64,000 nucleotides of DNA from an uncultured Granulosicoccaceae bacterium (GTDB taxonomy: Bacteria; Pseudomonadota; Gammaproteobacteria; Granulosicoccales; Granulosicoccaceae). The translations under genes and the position numbers were made by a program. The notes below the pieces were generated by a model. The model was not told where the DNA came from, ran no database searches, and worked only from the letters and a program-made list of their open reading frames with translations. Shown in pieces: positions 28,525-39,411 of this stretch; position 1 is the stretch's first letter, and every line of letters begins with the position of its first letter. The stretch covers positions 18,158-82,157 of the forward strand of contig CALFCF010000040.1 of the NCBI GenBank assembly GCA_937951345.1, written 5' to 3'.

Positions 28525-29034
28525 TCAATTGGAAATGGATATACCAATGCCAATACTTACCGGCACAGAGTTGTGATACTGCTCGGCGGTCCACAAGTGA
28601 ATGTCTGATGCATTCATAACCGGGAACACATGTTCTGCCTCACCCACGCTACCAGTAGCGGTGCCGGCAAACTCACCGACTGCAGTTACCCGCGTGCCGG
28701 TTTTGTAGTCCAGTGTTTCGAGGTAATCAGGTGAGTTGATTAATATTCGACCGGTTGAACGCTGGTTGGCGTTGGGACGTTGCAGGTAGTCGAGTGGATA
28801 GGTAAGCAATTCCAGTTGCGAGCCCTGTGTGTTATTGCTGCTGGAGACGACAACGCCGCCCCACATAATGCGTTTCCCCACTTCGATCGCTTCGCTTTGT
28901 AACGCATCAAGCGGTGAAACGTCGCGCGTGATTCCGTCGCTCGAAAAAGGTGGATTGACGCAGGCGCTAAGCAGCAATGAAACACTTACAAGAACGCATC
29001 TCAAAACCATGATGCGCGTGCCAGCCTGTTGCAT
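28525..29034 (-). CDS. Slp-family outer-membrane lipoprotein
   Basis: This 169-residue protein has a lipoprotein signal with lipobox LLSAC and acylated Cys at position 25. The mature part contains VGKRIMWGGVVVSSSNN, a central TYPLDYLQRP and a C-terminal LWTAEQYHN, which fit the starvation-inducible Slp family. I chose the ATG at 29034 because an AGGTG ribosome-binding site precedes it; an ATG at 29010 would also keep the signal peptide. The last residues are a short hydrophobic Ile/Ser/Gly run. It is a shorter relative of the Slp protein encoded about 250 bp upstream on the same strand. Confidence 0.8.
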   Translation of the reverse strand: MQQAGTRIMVLRCVLVSVSLLLSACVNPPFSSDGITRDVSPLDALQSEAIEVGKRIMWGGVVVSSSNNTQGSQLELLTYPLDYLQRPNANQRSTGRILINSPDYLETLDYKTGTRVTAVGEFAGTATGSVGEAEHVFPVMNASDIHLWTAEQYHNSVPVSIGIGISISN

Positions 29035-29164
29035 GTTACACCTGCCCGTGTTGATGGTCACAGCGATGGTCGTAGATCCAAGCATAACGATTCAACATCG
29101 TAAGAAAAAACGCCGGAGAAAATTCAATCCCGAACAAAGCAAGGGTTCATTGCTTACAACAGAC

Positions 29165-29198
29165 GCTGGTGGCGAACCCTTCATGAATAGAGCAGGCA
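29165..29198. repeat. Solo end of MITE-like element A
   Basis: These 34 bp match the right end of the element at 8702-8950 almost perfectly (GGTGGCGAACCCTTCATGAA and on to AGCAGGC) but finish in AAG rather than TAG. No matching left end is found within several hundred bases. It is a relic or a solo inverted repeat lying between the two Slp genes. Confidence 0.75.
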
Positions 29199-29287
29199 AG
29201 TTATACAGTCTTTCTTACAATCATGTGTTGAACAATGTTAAAGCATGCATTAACCGATCAGTAGTTACGCAGAAATACCGTACAAGT

Positions 29288-30052
29288 CTAAAAACGGCGG
29301 CTTACAGCCCTGCGGCTACCCGTCCGGAATCTGCCTAAATGCTGCCGTCCGCCCCGGTAGAAATATCTGCCGTGCCCGAACGGGTGGTTTCTAAACCCGT
29401 ACCCGGAGCGATAGCGATGGCCAATGTACCCGTACCTGAACGGGTGGCCGAAACTTAACGACAACCGGCTACCAAAACGGGATCCGTAGGAAAATCCGAT
29501 GAACGGCGAATAGTACGACAAACCGTAGTGGCCCTTGTAGCCGTAGCCACCCCTGCCACGTCGTGCAAACCGCGTCTGTTCGGCAGTCCATAACTGATGC
29601 TCGGATACGACGACCCTGGGGTAGTCATAACTTGCTTCACCGATCTTGCGTGTGTCACTGCCATCGACAGCACCGGTGATAGTGATTGCCTTGCCCGCAC
29701 TGTAATCCACAGGATCGAGAAAGCCGGGCACAACTGCCATAAAACGACCGCGCGACTGGCGGGTGGTCAGTGGTTGTCCACCACGTGACAGTGGCCGCTC
29801 AATCACTTCCACCCAGGTTGAATCGTCGCGGTTTTCAACTGCAACCACGGTGCCGCCCCAGCGAACCGTACGGTTTTGATGTAGCTCGGGTTGAATGCGG
29901 ACTGATTCGACGGTAGGAGGCTGCAAACCGTCATTAGCCGATGAGCCATCTGACGGTGCTTGTGTCGTCGCGCAACCGCCGGTCAGTAACACGGTTGCCA
30001 ACACAAAAAATTTGCGCGTTGTTAAAAATCGCTGAATGGAGGATGTATTCAT
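29288..30052 (-). CDS. Slp-family lipoprotein with Gly/Tyr/Arg-rich tail
   Basis: This 254-residue protein has lipobox LTGGC with acylated Cys27. The Slp core (about 45-160) contains NRTVRWGGTVVAVENRDD, a central RPLSRGGQPLT and LWTAEQ at its end. It then continues with about 90 residues rich in Gly, Tyr, Arg, Phe and Ser (RRGRGGYGYKGHYG and several similar units), not present in ordinary Slp. The start has an AAGGAG ribosome-binding site. The tail resembles low-complexity surface or RNA/polyanion-binding segments; its function is unknown. Confidence 0.82.
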   Translation of the reverse strand: MNTSSIQRFLTTRKFFVLATVLLTGGCATTQAPSDGSSANDGLQPPTVESVRIQPELHQNRTVRWGGTVVAVENRDDSTWVEVIERPLSRGGQPLTTRQSRGRFMAVVPGFLDPVDYSAGKAITITGAVDGSDTRKIGEASYDYPRVVVSEHQLWTAEQTRFARRGRGGYGYKGHYGLSYYSPFIGFSYGSRFGSRLSLSFGHPFRYGYIGHRYRSGYGFRNHPFGHGRYFYRGGRQHLGRFRTGSRRAVSRRF

Positions 30053-30844
30053 TCATATACTCCTTAATCTTCTGAAACCACTACTCGACACTTTAGTATC
30101 GCCAACGGTCGCTGAACCGCTTCTGAATTACAACAAGATACAAGACATTAGCGCATCGTGTGGTTACACGGTCGGTTATCGAACACCCGGCAAGTCGCTT
30201 TTTAAGCACATTTGTAAGCACAGAATGTGTGCATGTGCGCACAAGCCTGCAGCAGACTAAACACAGGTAACACGCAAGCCCAATGTTTCGCATTACACGG
30301 CTCGTTTCATCTTACCTTCTATCAGACAGCCAATTATGGTTAAGAATCCCGGGTTTTGCAGTTACGCCCAAAATTTTTATTAAATTGGCAGGATTCTGGC
30401 GTGCAATATTACGCGGTTACCAAGCTGTCACCCTTTTACTACGCAGCACGATACAAACTGGTCGTGAAAAACGCGATTAGTTGGCAAATTTATTGTACGA
30501 AGGAAATCAGCGCTGCGCAGCTGCCGCTACCCTAACTGGTAGTCGGAAAAGCATCACCCGAAATACTGAATACGGCACGATGTATTTATACACTCGCAAT
30601 CCGTATGAAGCTGCATACAGGCCGGGCTGCTTTTCAGCAACCCTGCCATGTCCTATGTAATGCAGGTCGGGTTGCTTCAATAGCACGTATAAAAACTTAG
30701 CACGTTGTAACACCTCAACGGAGCGAATCTTAGCCTGTTGAATGTAAAACTACCGGATATTCACGGAACAAGATGAGCGATTCTTGTTCAAAGTAAGTAA
30801 GTGCGGGAAAACATAACACTTTGCATAGCGGGAGTGGTGAGACG
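30053..30844. other. Long gene-poor stretch
   Basis: About 790 bp in which every open frame is short and without recognisable features. A bulged hairpin (AGCAACCCTGC 30636-30646 / 30662-30676) lies near the middle; I found no second copy of it in the window. The promoter of the tailed Slp gene must be near 30060-30120. Confidence 0.45.
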
Positions 30845-31138
30845 ATGCATAACGTGAAAAGAATTGCCGATCTGTTACAAGTCAGTGAATACAAAATATT
30901 CAGCGAAGCCTACCTGAACTGGCACGGTGACCGCGCCACAGATGATGATCTGGCTGAACTGTTTTCGCGCTTTATGATGTTCGGCGAGGCGCCAGACTGG
31001 GCTGAGGTGTACGCGCAGTCTTTGCTAACTGATTTGATGAACAATCGTCAGATCAACCTCAATTCCTATTGTGTACTGAACATGAGCCCCCGTGTGGCGA
31101 GCAAAAAACCGAAGATATCGTTCAGTATCGTTAGGTAG
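30845..31138 (+). CDS. Conserved-looking small protein of unknown function
   Basis: A 97-residue soluble protein begins at an ATG at 30845 preceded by a GGGAG ribosome-binding site. The sequence is helical and acidic, with MHNVKRIADLLQVSEYKIF, AYLNWHG, AELFSRFMMFGEAPDW and VYAQSLLTDL, and ends in a basic tail. The even composition and codon pattern suggest a real gene. I do not recognise the family. It stands alone, with a possible hairpin terminator (CGGGTG / CACCCG, 31160-31184) after it. Confidence 0.65.
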   Translation: MHNVKRIADLLQVSEYKIFSEAYLNWHGDRATDDDLAELFSRFMMFGEAPDWAEVYAQSLLTDLMNNRQINLNSYCVLNMSPRVASKKPKISFSIVR

Positions 31139-31159
31139 CATCTACTGATAGACATGGGC

Positions 31160-31184
31160 CGGGTGTGTCGGCACTTGGCACCCG
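31160..31184 (+). terminator. Possible terminator after the 97-aa gene
   Basis: CGGGTG (31160-31165) and CACCCG (31179-31184) form a 6-bp GC-rich stem 22 bp past the stop. There is no T-tract. The remaining 400 bp up to typA hold no gene; short TACGTTCA repeats occur near 31220-31240. Confidence 0.35.
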
Positions 31185-31589
31185 AGAACCTTCGCTCATC
31201 CGCGCTTTTACGCTCAGTTACGTTCACATTTACGTTCAATTTCGCTGAACCAGCGCTTTGGAACTTGCGCTGAGAGACCGCGCACCCTATCCTGCCGGCC
31301 CCGATGGCAGTATCTTTGCTCCAGTTCTGCTGAGGCCGTGCTCTGCTAAACTACTTGATTAATAGTTCACTCAGAGATTGTTTACCCCTCAACACCAGCC
31401 CGCACGCAAGCCGTACCCGGTCAGGACGATGCATACATCTGCCACCGCTTCGGCAGAGCTAATGCACCGGCTGGCCTGAACAAACCAGAATGCTACATAA
31501 GCCCGTTTGAGGACAGAACCCCGGTAACACTCCAGTCACCGGATTTTTCGCCCCGGATTTTTAACCGCCCAACTTTTACAACAAACACT

Positions 31590-33413
31590 GTGATCACTCA
31601 TTTGCGTAACATCGCGATTATCGCCCACGTCGACCATGGCAAAACCACGTTGGTTGACAAGCTGCTGCAACAGTCCGGCACGCTCGATTCGCGTGCTGCA
31701 CCGCAGGAGCGCATGATGGATTCGAACGACCTTGAAAAGGAACGGGGAATCACGATCCTGTCGAAGAACACGGCCATCACCTGGGGCGAGTACCGCATCA
31801 ACATTGTCGACACACCCGGACACGCTGATTTTGGTGGCGAGGTTGAACGCGTGCTAAGTATGGTGGATTCGGTTCTGCTGCTGGTTGATGCCGCTGAAGG
31901 TCCAATGCCGCAAACACGTTTTGTCACGCAAAAAGCGTTTGCGATGGGTTTCCGCCCAATTGTCGTGATCAATAAAATAGATCGCGAAGGCGCTCGCCCG
32001 GCCTGGGCACTTGATCAGACTTTCGATCTGTTCGACAACCTCGGTGCCAGCGATGAGCAACTGGATTTTCCGGTTATCTATGCATCGGCGATAAACGGCT
32101 ATGCCGGCACGGATGACGACGTGTCAGGTGGTGACATGGCACCGCTTATCGAAACGATCATCGAACATGTGAGTCCGCCAGACGTTGATCGCGAAGGTCC
32201 GTTACAGATGCAAATCTCTTCACTGGATTACAGCAGCTATGTCGGCGTCATCGGCATCGCACGTATCAAACGAGGCAGCATCTCCACCAATCAGGCAGTG
32301 CGTGTTGTCAGTGCCGATGGCAAAGACCGCTCAGGAAAAATTCTACAGGTGCTCGGTTTTAAAGGCCTCGAGCGCCATGAAGTAAAACAGGCAGAAGCTG
32401 GCGACATCGTTGCGATAACCGGAATCGATAAACTCCATATCAGCGACACGGTCTGCGATCCGGCTCATGTAGAAGCGTTGCCTCAACTGACGGTCGATGA
32501 ACCCACTATCAGCATGTCATTCCAGCCGAATAGCTCACCGTTTGCCGGCCAGGAAGGCAAGTATGTAACTAGTCGTAATATCTGGGATCGGTTGCAACAG
32601 GAGCTTCTGCACAACGTGGCCTTGCGCGTTGAACAAACCGAGCAATCTGAAACGTTTCGTGTATCAGGACGTGGCGAACTGCACTTGTCGGTGCTAATTG
32701 AAAATATGCGCCGCGAAGGATACGAAGTGGCTGTCGGCAGGCCTGTGGTTATTACACGCGAAGTCGATGGAAAAATCGAAGAGCCCTTCGAGCGCATCAC
32801 TATCGACATTGAAGAGCAGCATCAGGGCGCAATTATGGAGCACATGGGTGAGCGGCGCGGCGACTTGAAAGATATGGTACCTGACGGTAAAGGCCGTGTG
32901 CGGCTCGACTACATTGCACCGGCACGCGGCATGATCGGTTTCCGAACGGAATTTATGACCACCACATCCGGCACCGGACTGATCTACAGCGTGTTCGAAC
33001 ATTATGGACCGGCGATAGAAGTCAAAATCGGGCAACGCCATAACGGTGTGCTGATTTCAAATGCTCAAGGCAAGTCATCCGGTTTCGCATTGTTTAATCT
33101 GCAGGAACGCGGGCGGCTGATCATCGGTGCCAATGTGCCGGTCTACGAGGGGCAAATTATCGGTATTCACTCGCGTGACAATGATCTGACGGTCAATTGC
33201 CTGAAAGCCAAACAATTAACCAACATCCGGGCGGCAGGCACTGATGAAAATATCGTGTTAACTCCGCCGATCAAGCTGTCACTTGAGCAAGCATTGGAAT
33301 TTATCGATGACGACGAGCTGGTGGAAGTGACACCTGAGTCGATTCGGGTACGAAAGAAATTACTGACAGAAAGCGATCGCAAACGGCATTCGCGAGCGGC
33401 AAAAGCCAGCTAG
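31590..33413 (+). CDS. typA: Translational GTPase TypA/BipA
   Basis: TypA/BipA is a ribosome-binding GTPase of the EF-G type involved in stress adaptation and 50S assembly. The 607-residue protein has G1 AHVDHGKTT at 12-20, switch [13 protein letters not shown] and NKID. The later domains include the family-specific [20 protein letters not shown] and the C-terminal RVRKKLL. The start is a GTG at 31590, with no closer ATG. Length and motifs are typical. A 450-bp leader without genes precedes it. Confidence 0.97.
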   Translation: MITHLRNIAIIAHVDHGKTTLVDKLLQQSGTLDSRAAPQERMMDSNDLEKERGITILSKNTAITWGEYRINIVDTPGHADFGGEVERVLSMVDSVLLLVDAAEGPMPQTRFVTQKAFAMGFRPIVVINKIDREGARPAWALDQTFDLFDNLGASDEQLDFPVIYASAINGYAGTDDDVSGGDMAPLIETIIEHVSPPDVDREGPLQMQISSLDYSSYVGVIGIARIKRGSISTNQAVRVVSADGKDRSGKILQVLGFKGLERHEVKQAEAGDIVAITGIDKLHISDTVCDPAHVEALPQLTVDEPTISMSFQPNSSPFAGQEGKYVTSRNIWDRLQQELLHNVALRVEQTEQSETFRVSGRGELHLSVLIENMRREGYEVAVGRPVVITREVDGKIEEPFERITIDIEEQHQGAIMEHMGERRGDLKDMVPDGKGRVRLDYIAPARGMIGFRTEFMTTTSGTGLIYSVFEHYGPAIEVKIGQRHNGVLISNAQGKSSGFALFNLQERGRLIIGANVPVYEGQIIGIHSRDNDLTVNCLKAKQLTNIRAAGTDENIVLTPPIKLSLEQALEFIDDDELVEVTPESIRVRKKLLTESDRKRHSRAAKAS

Positions 33414-33475
33414 TCCGTTGAGCGCATCTGGCGCTGAAAAGCGGCGCCTTCAGGGTGTCGCCCCTCGCACGATCC

Positions 33476-34396
33476 TTAAGCTCCCCGGCGGGTAAGTAAC
33501 AACAAGCCCCCGGCCACGAGCGCCAGGCTGACGATCAACCAGATACTGGCTGATTCACCGAGTAGCAGTATTGACAATAAAACACCCGATATGGGTGCGA
33601 TAAACCCGAAGCTGGTCATCAGGCTCGGCCGATAACGGCTCATTAGCCACAACGTCACCATAAAGCCGGCACCGGCAACGACGATACCCTGATAGGCAAT
33701 GCCTGCTATGACTGAGGCATTGACGCGATCCCAACGAATCTCTTCAAAGATCAACCCCAGAACTATAAATAGCGGGATCGACAACAGCATTTGCCAGAAC
33801 GCCAGCCGGTAGGAATCCACACGTTGCATCACACTGGCGCTGGCAATCAAGCGGAATCCGAGCAGACAGGCACTGGCGAGACAAAGCCAGTCACCGCGAT
33901 TACCCAAATCAAGTGCCCGCAGTCGCTCCATCAGTGATTGACTGGCAGAATCACCACCGGTGACCAGAAGCGTCAGAACTACGCCGGCGAATGCCATGCT
34001 CAATCCGATCACGCTGAAAATTCCCTGCCGATCAGCGCTCAACATAAAATGCGCGAAAATTGCCGCGAACAACGGATTGGTTGAAATCAGGATCGCACCA
34101 TTGACGCCGCTGGTGGCATCAAACCCCATGTTCATCAATGAAATTTGAGTGGTGAAAAAAAGGCTGATGATGACCATGGGCCGCCATTCGTTCGATTCAG
34201 GCCACAATCTCTTGCCCCGCCAAAAACACCACACCCAGACGGTTACAACCCCCAGGATGAAACGCAGTGCTGCGCTCCAGAACGGTGGAAACGCCTCAAG
34301 TGCCAGCTTGCCACCGACAACGTTTCCGCCCCAAAGGGTATGAATGATGACGGCGATTAGCAGTGCACTGACCGGTATAACGGGCTTGAAAACCAC
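33476..34396 (-). CDS. EamA/DMT-superfamily transporter
   Basis: A 306-residue integral membrane protein with ten predicted helices in two repeats, each an EamA domain (HTLWGGNVVGGKLALE in the first, YQGIVVAGAGFMVTLWLMSRY and FGFIAPISGVLLS in the second). Members export amino acids, metabolites or drugs; the substrate here cannot be read from sequence. Convergent with typA, with only 62 bp between the stops. Confidence 0.88.
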   Translation of the reverse strand: MVFKPVIPVSALLIAVIIHTLWGGNVVGGKLALEAFPPFWSAALRFILGVVTVWVWCFWRGKRLWPESNEWRPMVIISLFFTTQISLMNMGFDATSGVNGAILISTNPLFAAIFAHFMLSADRQGIFSVIGLSMAFAGVVLTLLVTGGDSASQSLMERLRALDLGNRGDWLCLASACLLGFRLIASASVMQRVDSYRLAFWQMLLSIPLFIVLGLIFEEIRWDRVNASVIAGIAYQGIVVAGAGFMVTLWLMSRYRPSLMTSFGFIAPISGVLLSILLLGESASIWLIVSLALVAGGLLLLTRRGA

Positions 34397-35051
34397 AGTT
34401 TAATCAGATGCGCGGAAATGGGTTGAAGGGGTGCTCGCAATTCAATGCGACGATAAAACCGGTAAATTCCTAACACAGGGCACCGGACCTGTTTCACAGA
34501 AAAACGCCGAATGCAATGTGCACAAGCCCGCAATACTATCGCTTTCCATCGTGCAATGTGGTTAAATCTAGTGGTCGGAAGGCTGTGGACAATTGTGTCG
34601 GCGAGCTGCTTTAAGTGATTGCCCAGACCGCATGCCAGACAAACTACGGCTGCTGCCAACAGAGGTAGAAAGTCAACATTCGTTTGTTCCGCCGGCGAAC
34701 TTGTCGGCAACAAATAAGATGCAACAGATGAGACTACCAACAGATGAGAATAGCCTTATTCTGTTGAACAACATCTCTGTTGAACAGCAGCCTGGAAACA
34801 CCGGTCGGGTAATCGGACATACCAACCGCGTCACGCACTGTCCCTGTTAACAGTTTTCCCGTTAACGGTTCGATCAGGTGTCGTGGATAACGGAGATCTG
34901 TAGCCCCTCGCTGAACTGTCAATTCAAAACATCAGAATTGTCACTTCAAAATACAGCGCGTAACGGCGTAACGAATACGTATTAACTTACGTTATATGAT
35001 AAGCGCGTAACACCAATATAAATACGTACACCCGTTTTGGGAGGAAACCAC
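34397..35051. other. Regulatory region upstream of the TRAP operon
   Basis: About 650 bp without a real gene. The last 100 bp are suggestive of control: a perfect palindrome AATACGTATT at 34974-34983 and a 9-bp direct repeat GCGCGTAAC at 34956 and 35003, with AT-rich sequence between. This is a plausible operator/promoter for dctP. The ribosome-binding site GGGAGG is at 35039-35044. No regulator gene lies nearby. Confidence 0.45.
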
Positions 35052-36119
<1,068 letters not shown>

Positions 36120-36193
36120 GCGTCATTAATCTAACGATTATTGTTCAACAAACAGCAACATACTAATTACTGTTAGCAGTTAATTAGAAATCG

Positions 36194-36230
36194 AAACGGC
36201 ATTGTGCAAAGCTTCGCGCAATGCCGTTTT
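36194..36230 (+). terminator. Terminator between dctP and dctQ
   Basis: An 11-bp perfect stem (AAACGGCATTG 36194-36204 / CAATGCCGTTT 36219-36229) is followed by a T. This hairpin after dctP would reduce read-through to the permease genes, a common way to make more binding protein than permease. The rest of the 359-bp gap holds no gene. Confidence 0.75.
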
Positions 36231-36478
36231 GAGTTTCACCCGGCAATTTGTAATCAATCCCTGCCACTTCTGCCATTGCATTAGAACTACGAAGCGCATT
36301 GGAATTGCGCTGGACAGAACTTCAGGATTTGAAAACAATTGACGGTTGAATCCTTGAACCCCTTAGGCAATCGCCTGCGCACGGACAACAGCATGCGTAA
36401 GGCACAAGCAAAGGCTGCAGGATTCGAAATACACTCGTAACGGGCCGTATGAATCAACGCATCTGAACCATCAATATC

Positions 36479-37162
36479 ATGCTTAAATTTGCTCGCATGC
36501 TCGACCGCTTCAGCCGCAGTGCCGGATTACTGGCTGGTTGGCTGATTGTTCCGCTGGTGCTGATCATTCTGTTTGATGTCATCACCCGTAAGCTCGACTA
36601 CACCCGACTGCTGTTCGCAGGCTGGGGTGTGGAATCCGGTTTTTCCGTATCGACAATTCTGCAGGACTTTCAATGGCATCTGCACGCAGTGCTGTTGTTA
36701 ATGTCCTTCGGTCTTGGTTATTTAATGAATGCACATGTGCGCGTTGATATCTTTCGTGAGATGTTGTCGCGCCGCAAACAGGCCTGGCTTGAAATGATAG
36801 GCCTGATAGTACTGGGGCTGCCATTCCTGATTCTGATGATCAAATTTTCCTGGGATCAATTCTACGTCTCGTTACTCCAGAACGAAGGGTCGGAATCGAT
36901 GACCGGCTTGCCTAACCGCTACATCGTCAAGTCCTTTATGGTTCTGGGTTTTGTTGTTGCGCTTAGCGCCGTGGTCGCCACCATCCTGAGGCTCTGGGGT
37001 TATGTTCGCGACAAACAACCGACCGCCGATGAGGCGTTAAGTGAACTGGCGATTTTCTCTGATCAGTCCACTGCCCTTGCTGAAGCGCAGCGTGCGGCAG
37101 AAGAAGCACTAGAGAAAGAACGTCAGGCTGCACTAGCAGCCAAGAACGACCAGGCTTCATAA
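36479..37162 (+). CDS. dctQ: TRAP transporter small permease
   Basis: The 227-residue protein has four predicted membrane helices (about 15-35, 70-85, 100-125 and 150-172) and a C-terminal Ala/Glu-rich coiled-coil-like tail (about 190-225). FQWHLHAVLLLMSFGLGYLMNAHVRVD in part and PFLILMIKFSWDQF are typical of the mannitol/chloroaromatic DctQ group. It forms the small membrane subunit of the TRAP carrier with the next gene. Confidence 0.9.
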   Translation: MLKFARMLDRFSRSAGLLAGWLIVPLVLIILFDVITRKLDYTRLLFAGWGVESGFSVSTILQDFQWHLHAVLLLMSFGLGYLMNAHVRVDIFREMLSRRKQAWLEMIGLIVLGLPFLILMIKFSWDQFYVSLLQNEGSESMTGLPNRYIVKSFMVLGFVVALSAVVATILRLWGYVRDKQPTADEALSELAIFSDQSTALAEAQRAAEEALEKERQAALAAKNDQAS

Positions 37163-37208
37163 AACACCAACTTCTTAAAATATTTACAGGTTTAGAGTGA
37201 GCTGAGCT

Positions 37209-38813
37209 ATGTGGGAAATCGTCTACGATCACCTGTATGACTACATTGGCGCCTACATGTTTCTTGTACTGGCGCTGATGCTGTTCTCAGGTTTGCCGGT
37301 TGCGATCGCGCTCGGCGGTGTCTCAACAATTTTTGGCCTGGTCGCCTGGCAACTCGACTTTCTCGATTTCGCTGTGTTCTTTCAGGTGGTGCAACGTGTC
37401 TGGGGGGACGGTGGTTCCGGGGCTGTGCACAACCCCATCCTGGTGGCCATACCCTGTTTTGTTTTTATGGGCACCATGCTTGAGAAATCCAAAGTAGCAG
37501 AGAATCTGTTGCAGATTCTTCAGGTTATGTTGCGCCGTGTGCCCGGGGGGCTGGCACTGTCAGTTACTGTCATGGGTACCATTATGGCGGCCACTACCGG
37601 GATCATTGGTGCATCAGTTGTCATGATCACGCTGCTGGCCCTGCCGACCATGCTGGGTCGAGGTTACAGCCCGTCACTTGCAACTGGAACAATCGCATCC
37701 AGTGCAACGCTAGGTATCCTGATTCCGCCAAGCATCATGCTCGTTTTAATGGCGAACCTGATGACTGTCTCTGTCGGTAACCTGTTTATTGGGGCCGTAC
37801 TTCCGGGCCTGCTTTTATCCGGACTGTACTTCGCCTACATCATGACCGTCTGTACGATCAAGCCGTCATTGGCACCGCCGTTACCGGCTGATGCGATTCA
37901 ACTCAACCCAAGCAAGAAGCACAACGTCTTCGGCTATTTGATAGTCGCCGGGCTTGCCATCGGCGCTGCCTGGTACCTGACAACCAACGGTGTCATGCCG
38001 AATGTCAATTGGGGGCTTGCGGCATTCTTTGCGATTTTCACCATGTCGATGATTATGGGGAAAATCGAAGGAAACACGCTGTGGGGCGGCATATTGCTCG
38101 GTTTCGTACCACCGATCTTCCTGATCGTTATGGTGCTAGGTTCAATCTTTGGTGGCTGGGCCACACCGACAGAAGCTGCTGGTGTTGGTGCATTCGGTGC
38201 CGTCGTGCTGGCCTTGTTTAACGGCACGTTCAACTTAAGATTGCTGAAAGAAGTGGTTGATCGCACAACACTGACAACAGCGATGATATTTTTTATCTTC
38301 GTCGGTGCTACCGCGTTCTCGACCATATTCCGTAACGTTTATGGTGAAGAGCTGATCATCGAATTCATCGAGTGGCTTGATCTGGCACCGTGGCATTTGC
38401 TGGTAATGCTGATGGCAGTAATATTCCTGCTTGGTTTTTTCTTTGATTTTCTGGAAATCATACTGATCATACTGCCGGTGTTTGCACCGGTTATCAAAAC
38501 CATGGCACCGGAATTCGCCACACACCTGGGACTGGACCCTCCGGTCAATTCCGCGCAAATACAGTACGTGGAATCGCAAGTCGTGTATTGGTTTGCGATA
38601 CTGGTGGCGACCAATTTACAAACGTCATTCCTGACACCACCGTTCGGCTTTGCGTTGTTTTATATGAAAGGTGTTGCACCCTCAATCGTCAAGATGCAAC
38701 AGATATACAAAGGGATTATTCCGTTCGTCATCCTGCAGGTCATCGGCATCATCATCGTACTGATGTTTCCGCAACTCGCCTTATGGTTACCGGAAATTGT
38801 ATTCGGGCGTTAG
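37209..38813 (+). CDS. dctM: TRAP transporter large permease
   Basis: DctM is the sodium-coupled transport channel. At 534 residues it belongs to the longer mannitol/chloroaromatic-type group and contains an extra hydrophobic stretch (about 235-290) compared with roughly 430-residue DctM. Family features include NPILVAIPCFVFMG, TGIIGASVVMITLLALP and LIPPSIMLVLM, then GWATPTEAAGVGAFG and LGFFFDFLEIILIILPVF. It is 46 bp after dctQ. A strong terminator follows. Confidence 0.95.
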   Translation: MWEIVYDHLYDYIGAYMFLVLALMLFSGLPVAIALGGVSTIFGLVAWQLDFLDFAVFFQVVQRVWGDGGSGAVHNPILVAIPCFVFMGTMLEKSKVAENLLQILQVMLRRVPGGLALSVTVMGTIMAATTGIIGASVVMITLLALPTMLGRGYSPSLATGTIASSATLGILIPPSIMLVLMANLMTVSVGNLFIGAVLPGLLLSGLYFAYIMTVCTIKPSLAPPLPADAIQLNPSKKHNVFGYLIVAGLAIGAAWYLTTNGVMPNVNWGLAAFFAIFTMSMIMGKIEGNTLWGGILLGFVPPIFLIVMVLGSIFGGWATPTEAAGVGAFGAVVLALFNGTFNLRLLKEVVDRTTLTTAMIFFIFVGATAFSTIFRNVYGEELIIEFIEWLDLAPWHLLVMLMAVIFLLGFFFDFLEIILIILPVFAPVIKTMAPEFATHLGLDPPVNSAQIQYVESQVVYWFAILVATNLQTSFLTPPFGFALFYMKGVAPSIVKMQQIYKGIIPFVILQVIGIIIVLMFPQLALWLPEIVFGR

Positions 38814-38856
38814 ACGCGCCCGAACAAACGTACTTCAGGCAACGTATTTCAGATAT

Positions 38857-38888
38857 AAAAAAAGGCCACTTTTCAGTGGCCTTTTTTT
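38857..38888. terminator. Strong bidirectional terminator after dctM
   Basis: A perfect stem AAAAAAAGGCCACT (38857-38870) / AGTGGCCTTTTTTT (38875-38888) with a 4-nt loop, a T-run on one side and an A-run on the other. It serves both the TRAP operon and the convergent minus-strand genes. Confidence 0.93.
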
Positions 38889-38926
38889 ATGCTTCAAATT
38901 TTTTACGGTTTACATTACAAACTGCC

Positions 38927-39364
38927 TTAGACTTGCTGCATTTCTGCAATAGCGAGCTGTTCAAACGCAACTGCAATCCAACCGCTAACCAGCATATCGA
39001 ACCATTGCTCAACACCACTACACCCAACAACCACGCTGCCATAAACAAACGAGCCATAGAACGGCAGGTCATTCTCACGCAACGATGATGGATGCAGCGC
39101 CTGTGTTAACAGGTTAGCCTGCAAACCACGCCATGCCTGTTCTGCCTTATTGCGGGCGATATCATCAAATGGTTTGTCCCAGGATGGCGCTGTTCGAATA
39201 GATTCCTGATAAAGAATTGCATCGTTAAAACTGGAATCCCACGGCTTAAGACGAGGATCCATAATAACGATATGGAGTTCCTGGCGCGCGGTTCGCTTGA
39301 ACAATTCGTCGATAGAAGGCCTGACCAGCGCTACGGCTTGTCGGGCTATCGATACATGATCCAT
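38927..39364 (-). CDS. GlcG/HbpS-like small protein, tentative
   Basis: A 145-residue soluble protein. The order of elements resembles the GlcG/HbpS fold: an N-terminal helix (SIARQAVALVRPSIDELF), a strand IVIMDP, a helix region KAEQAWRGLQANLLTQAL, then FYGSFVYGSVVVGCSGVEQ and a C-terminal helix GWIAVAFEQLAI. GlcG-like proteins bind small ligands or haem. The similarity is by eye and weak. It is 47 bp downstream of the dehydrogenase gene and probably in one operon with it and the MFS carrier. Confidence 0.5.
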   Translation of the reverse strand: MDHVSIARQAVALVRPSIDELFKRTARQELHIVIMDPRLKPWDSSFNDAILYQESIRTAPSWDKPFDDIARNKAEQAWRGLQANLLTQALHPSSLRENDLPFYGSFVYGSVVVGCSGVEQWFDMLVSGWIAVAFEQLAIAEMQQV

Positions 39365-39411
39365 AAATAAGTGCGATATCCAGTGGTGTTATAAGCGTGA
39401 TGGCTTTGTAG

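Noticed and set aside
30053..30844. Searched for a tRNA, riboswitch or small RNA
   Set aside because: Only one bulged hairpin was found, with no tRNA-like cloverleaf or recognisable riboswitch core.
38588..39088. A 166-residue plus-strand frame across the end of dctM and the terminator
   Set aside because: It overlaps the real dctM gene out of frame, then a strong terminator and the antisense of a better gene; no domain is visible.
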